Shown piece by piece: positions 6,546-9,092 of a stretch of 9,092 bases of DNA. Under the pieces are notes generated by a model. That model was not told the DNA's origin. It was given only the letters and a program-made list of their open reading frames with translations, and did no database searches. This stretch comes from Ignavibacteria bacterium UBA6688. Lineage in GTDB: Bacteria; Bacteroidota; Ignavibacteria; UBA10030. Numbering within the stretch: the first letter of the stretch is position 1; each line of letters begins with the position of its first letter. A program made the position numbers and the translations under genes. The stretch is from positions 1 through 9,092 of the forward strand of contig DKJQ01000229.1 in NCBI GenBank assembly GCA_002454845.1, given 5' to 3'.

Positions 6546-7307
6546 TCAGCAGGAAAAGGTTTCGCCGTTTCGGAGGATATGCACGCGGTCCACAATTCCT
6601 TTCGCGTCAGCTTCCTGGCGGAGCAGGATGGGGGGCTCGGACATCGGCTCATCGCTGATCTTGAAGGTTCCCCAATGGATCGGCACGAAGTGCTTTGCCC
6701 GCAGATCGAGGAATGCCTGCACCGCCTCGCCCGGAGTCATATGGATTGTTTTGAACCACTGCCTCGGTCGATAAGCCCCAATCGGCAAAAGTGCGACGTC
6801 GATGGAAAAGAGCCTCCCCAATTCCTGAAAGAACGGTGCGTAACCGGAGTCGCCCGCGAAATAGACCGTGAGATCGTTCGCCTGTATGACGTACCCGCAA
6901 AACAATGACCGGTTTCGGTCCCAGGCCGTTCTCCCGCTGAAATGTCTGGCCGGGACGCATGTGATGGTCAAACCGTTCTCCGAAAAACTTTCCCCCCAAT
7001 CCAGCTCAACGACGTTCCTGAACCCGACACGGCGGCCGTAGCGCGCCACGCCGCGGGGAAAAATTCCAACAGGGGAAAACGACTTCCGGATCCGACGGAG
7101 GGTCCTGAGGTTCAGGTGATCGTAGTGATTATGGGAGATGAGGACCGCATCAATGGAGGGAAGCGCATCGAACGGGACGCCGGGCTTCTGAAGTCGTGGA
7201 AGAATGAAGGACACGGTACGCGAATACACGGGGTCGGTAAGAACGTTGATGGAACCCAGCCGAAGAAGAACGGTTGCATGGTTGATGAGCGTGATGCTGT
7301 TTGACAT
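6546..7307 (-). CDS. Metallo-beta-lactamase-fold hydrolase, NAPE-PLD/UlaG-like
   Basis: A 253-residue metal-dependent hydrolase without signal peptide. It shows the whole ligand set: SHNHYDH (His59, His61, Asp63, His64), His122 in ARHFSGR, Asp153 in AGDSGY and His211 in PIHWGTF. The opening ITLINHATVLLRLGSINVLTDPV and the IGAYRPRQWF...IHMTPGEAV block (176-195) place it with N-acylphosphatidylethanolamine phospholipase D-like and UlaG-like proteins rather than true beta-lactamases or glyoxalase II. A phosphodiester substrate is likely for the family, but the actual one is not readable. The ATG at 7307 is chosen because the conserved N-terminus starts there and the cyclophilin stop is only 11 nt upstream. 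An open frame continues upstream to 7514 but would lie inside the cyclophilin gene. No clear Shine-Dalgarno is present, so coupling to the cyclophilin is likely. Confidence 0.92.
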   Translation of the reverse strand: MSNSITLINHATVLLRLGSINVLTDPVYSRTVSFILPRLQKPGVPFDALPSIDAVLISHNHYDHLNLRTLRRIRKSFSPVGIFPRGVARYGRRVGFRNVVELDWGESFSENGLTITCVPARHFSGRTAWDRNRSLFCGYVIQANDLTVYFAGDSGYAPFFQELGRLFSIDVALLPIGAYRPRQWFKTIHMTPGEAVQAFLDLRAKHFVPIHWGTFKISDEPMSEPPILLRQEADAKGIVDRVHILRNGETFSC

Positions 7308-7318
7308 GCAGCCGGCCG

Positions 7319-7894
7319 CTACTTTCTTCGCAGAGAGATTATCCGGATTGGCGGGGTGAGCCGTTGTCCCTCCGCGGGGGAGCTCTGGATCTTCCGCACG
7401 ACATCCATGCCGTGCACCACACGGCCGAACGCGGCGAAGCCTTGCCCGTCCGGGTTCCTCTTCCCGCCGAAATCGAGCTCCGGCTGTCCGTTGACACAGA
7501 TGAAAAAGTGCCACGTCCCGGTGTTGGGGCCGAGCCGCGCCATCGAAACGGTGCCATCCGTGTGAAGGATCCCCGTTTCGCTCGTCCGCTCGATCTCAAT
7601 GGCGGGATAGGCCGCCTTCTCCCGTTCCGGGTTGATGCCGACCTGGATGACTTCGATCCTGACTGAATCCGTGGGTTGGTTGGTCAGCGTGACTGTCCGG
7701 TGGAAGAGGCCTCCATTGTAAAAGTCACCATCCACGTACCGCAGGAAGTTTGTCACGGAACGTGGCGCCCGCGCGCTGTCCAGATGGACTTCGATCATGC
7801 CCAGTTCTGTCTGGATCGTGACAGGGATTCTTTCCTGACTGAATGCCGATCCGCAGGTAGCAATGATACCGAAGAATACAAGAACGATCTTCAT
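7319..7894 (-). CDS. Exported cyclophilin-type peptidyl-prolyl cis-trans isomerase
   Basis: A 191-residue cyclophilin expected to help fold proteins in the periplasm. Residues 1-20 are a signal peptide (MKIVLVFFGI..., cleavage near SAFSQ). Cys14 in ATC makes a lipoprotein conceivable, but Thr before Cys is atypical. The domain starts VTIQTELGMIEVHL (25-38). Active-site landmarks are FHRT with Arg66 (Arg55 of human CypA), IQVG with Gln84 (Gln63), TWHFFIC (127-133) and GFAAFGRVVHGMDVV (152-166). His129 replaces CypA Gln111 and Leu140 sits near Trp121, so cyclosporin binding is probably weak. The start at 7894 is preferred over an in-frame ATG at 7960 because it begins directly with the signal peptide, and a promoter-like pair (7932-7960) lies over the longer version. 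Its TAG is 11 nt before the next gene of the unit. Confidence 0.92.
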   Translation of the reverse strand: MKIVLVFFGIIATCGSAFSQERIPVTIQTELGMIEVHLDSARAPRSVTNFLRYVDGDFYNGGLFHRTVTLTNQPTDSVRIEVIQVGINPEREKAAYPAIEIERTSETGILHTDGTVSMARLGPNTGTWHFFICVNGQPELDFGGKRNPDGQGFAAFGRVVHGMDVVRKIQSSPAEGQRLTPPIRIISLRRK

Positions 7895-7931
7895 AAGGGC
7901 CGGTCGATTGGTGAACGGGAAATTGTTCGTG

Positions 7932-7960
7932 AGTGTACCGATTAGTTTGCTGTTTTGCAA
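7932..7960 (-). promoter_or_regulatory. Predicted sigma70-type promoter of the cyclophilin unit
   Basis: On the minus strand TTGCAA (7960-7955) and TACACT (7937-7932) are separated by 17 bp, each matching four of six consensus bases. Transcription would start near 7925, about 30 nt before the ATG at 7894. This is a prediction from spacing and match only. Confidence 0.5.
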
Positions 7961-7962
7961 TT

Positions 7963-7997
7963 GTCCCGTTCTTATCAGTCATTGTGCCAATCGGGAC
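7963..7997. promoter_or_regulatory. Inverted repeat between two divergent promoters, possible operator
   Basis: GTCCCG (7963-7968) and CGGGAC (7992-7997) are perfect reverse complements with a 23-bp spacer. The arms sit between the predicted -35 boxes of the cyclophilin promoter (7955-7960) and the AlbA_2 gene promoter (8002-8007), a position suited to a regulator acting on both. Six-bp arms can occur by chance, so the call is tentative. Confidence 0.3.
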
Positions 7998-8001
7998 TTG
8001 C

Positions 8002-8030
8002 TTGACCGGACAGGCGAGGTTGAGTATATT
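8002..8030 (+). promoter_or_regulatory. Predicted sigma70-type promoter of the AlbA_2 gene
   Basis: TTGACC (8002-8007) and TATATT (8025-8030) are 17 bp apart, each with five of six consensus bases. The start of transcription would fall near 8037, leaving a leader of about 36-40 nt before the ATG pair at 8073/8076. Confidence 0.65.
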
Positions 8031-8072
8031 TGGATCAAGAAAAAGCCAAATTTGATAGCATCCTTCAGGTCA

Positions 8073-9092
8073 ATGATGAATACAACTATCGAGGAACTCA
8101 ACGAGTGGCTCGCTATCCCTGTAGAAGGGCAGATAGAATTTAAAGAGGCCAAAAACCAATATAGCACCGAAAAAGTGATGCAGTATTGTGTTGCTATTGC
8201 CAATGAAGGTGGGGGGAAACTTGTCCTGGGAGTTACTAATTCCCCTCCGAGGGAAATTGTCGGAACACATGCCTTTGAGAATACTCAGGATATTCAGAGC
8301 AAGATATTCGAAAGATTGAAATTCCGTGTAGATGTGGAAGAAAAGGAACATCGTGATGGGAGACTTGTTATCTTCCACATCCCATCTCGTCCGAGAGGAC
8401 TCGCTTACGAGTACAATGGGCAGCATTGGATGCGTATTGGTGAAGAGTTGCAGATAATGAGTCAAGATCAATTGAGGGCGATATTTGAGGAAGGTAAACC
8501 TGACTGGCTTTCCGAGTTTGCCATTGTAGACGCAAGCGAAGGAGATGTTCTCAGACTTCTTGATCTAGATACATATTTTCGGTTGACAAATAGGCAACGA
8601 CCTCAGAGTGATGATCTTCAAATAATGGAGCGCGAGAAACTAATAGTGAAGGTGCGCAAGAAGTATTCAATTACTAATCTTGCTGTAATTCTATTTGCCA
8701 AAGCATTAGATGTTTTTGACGCGGCGAAGAGGAAGGCCGTAAGAGTGATAGTTTATGAAGGAAGAGATAAGCCTTCAAAAAGGATTGCTGATATAACGGG
8801 CAACCTAGGTTATGCGGCGGGCTTTGAACGACTGATCGATTTTGTCAGTAAGTACCTACCAACGAATGAAATCATTGGCAAGGCACTGAGAGAAACAGTC
8901 CCGATGTACCCAGACATAGCGATTAGAGAATTAGTTGCAAACGCTCTCATACATCAGGATTTCAACGAAACGGGGACCTCCGTAATCATCGAAATCTATG
9001 CTGATAGAATTGAGATCTCTAATCCGGGGATACCCACAATAGCTCCGGATCGATTCATCGATGAATTTCAATCCAGGAATGAACGGCTCGCC
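8073..9092 (+). CDS. AlbA_2 (Schlafen-type) domain protein with HATPase_c_4 module, 3' end cut by window edge
   Basis: The first 340 residues are visible and the frame stays open to the edge. Residues about 18-130 match the AlbA_2/Schlafen core: GQIEFKEAKN (19-28), CVAIANEGGGKLVLGV (39-54) and HWMRIGEE (118-125). After a middle linker domain, residues 285-297 (RELVANALIHQDF) and 308-319 (IYADRIEISNPG) give the start of the HATPase_c_4 region. This is the COG2865-type architecture, often labelled 'transcriptional regulator' or 'RecG-like' without proof. AlbA_2 domains bind nucleic acid, and some Schlafen relatives cleave RNA. About 100-200 more residues, often a C-terminal winged helix, are expected. 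Two tandem ATGs (8073, 8076) compete; AGG at 8067-8069 is better spaced for the second. GC is lower than in its neighbours (20 of 60 at 8641-8700 against 38 of 60 at 7441-7500), and the strand is opposite to the other genes, consistent with acquired DNA. A defence or regulatory role is possible but not shown. Confidence 0.88.
   Translation, partial: MMNTTIEELNEWLAIPVEGQIEFKEAKNQYSTEKVMQYCVAIANEGGGKLVLGVTNSPPREIVGTHAFENTQDIQSKIFERLKFRVDVEEKEHRDGRLVIFHIPSRPRGLAYEYNGQHWMRIGEELQIMSQDQLRAIFEEGKPDWLSEFAIVDASEGDVLRLLDLDTYFRLTNRQRPQSDDLQIMEREKLIVKVRKKYSITNLAVILFAKALDVFDAAKRKAVRVIVYEGRDKPSKRIADITGNLGYAAGFERLIDFVSKYLPTNEIIGKALRETVPMYPDIAIRELVANALIHQDFNETGTSVIIEIYADRIEISNPGIPTIAPDRFIDEFQSRNERLA

Noticed and set aside
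7308..7514. N-terminal extension of the metallo-hydrolase
   Set aside because: It lies inside the cyclophilin gene in another frame, and the family N-terminus begins at 7307.
7895..7960. N-terminal extension of the cyclophilin to 7960
   Set aside because: It would place 22 residues before a signal peptide and overlaps the predicted promoter.
8070..8471. 133-codon minus-strand frame opposite the AlbA_2 gene
   Set aside because: It is antisense to the conserved AlbA_2 domain and has no family features.
1..9092. CRISPR arrays, tRNA and rRNA genes, transposases
   Set aside because: I saw no regularly spaced repeats, no cloverleaf-like sequences, no rRNA signatures and no transposase motifs, though a tRNA or Rfam scan was not possible here.

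Overview
The window reads as a chromosomal segment of a diderm bacterium. Two products carry Sec-type signal peptides, and one of these is a cyclophilin of the exported type. Most genes are GC-rich, use clear Shine-Dalgarno sites at some starts, and are preceded by ordinary sigma70-like promoters. The TGTCATTCCGA...TCGGAATGACA dispersed repeat and the style of the peptidase suggest, weakly, the Bacteroidota/Chlorobi/Ignavibacteria neighbourhood. No rRNA or universal marker is present, so the taxonomy is only a guess.

Layout. Seven genes run on the minus strand and one on the plus strand. Read in transcription order, the left block (4512 down to 1) is a secreted M28-type peptidase, an EamA/DMT-family transporter and a PLP-dependent group II decarboxylase. 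The junctions are 1 nt and 0 nt (TAA directly followed by ATG), so this is almost certainly one translationally coupled operon. The decarboxylase runs off the left edge but is nearly complete. Upstream lies a 352-bp gap without a gene, then a YbfF-like alpha/beta hydrolase (5626-4865). Next comes a gene-free stretch of about 470 bp filled with dispersed repeats and hairpins (5627-6096). The third block (7894 down to 6097) holds an exported cyclophilin, a NAPE-PLD/UlaG-like metallo-beta-lactamase-fold hydrolase 11 nt downstream, and ApaG 65 nt further on.

At 7895-8072 a divergent promoter region separates this conserved-looking block from the only plus-strand gene. That gene is an AlbA_2 (Schlafen-type) plus HATPase_c_4 protein with clearly lower GC, and it is cut by the right edge. 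It looks like the edge of an accessory segment.

Working together (inference): the left operon could link extracellular peptide breakdown, amino-acid decarboxylation and export of a product, but no substrate can be read from the sequence. I do not see a clearly new system in this window. The points most worth following are the coupled peptidase-transporter-decarboxylase operon, the altered M28 active-site motifs, the divergent region with a palindrome between two promoters, and the truncated AlbA_2 gene whose downstream neighbours lie outside the window.
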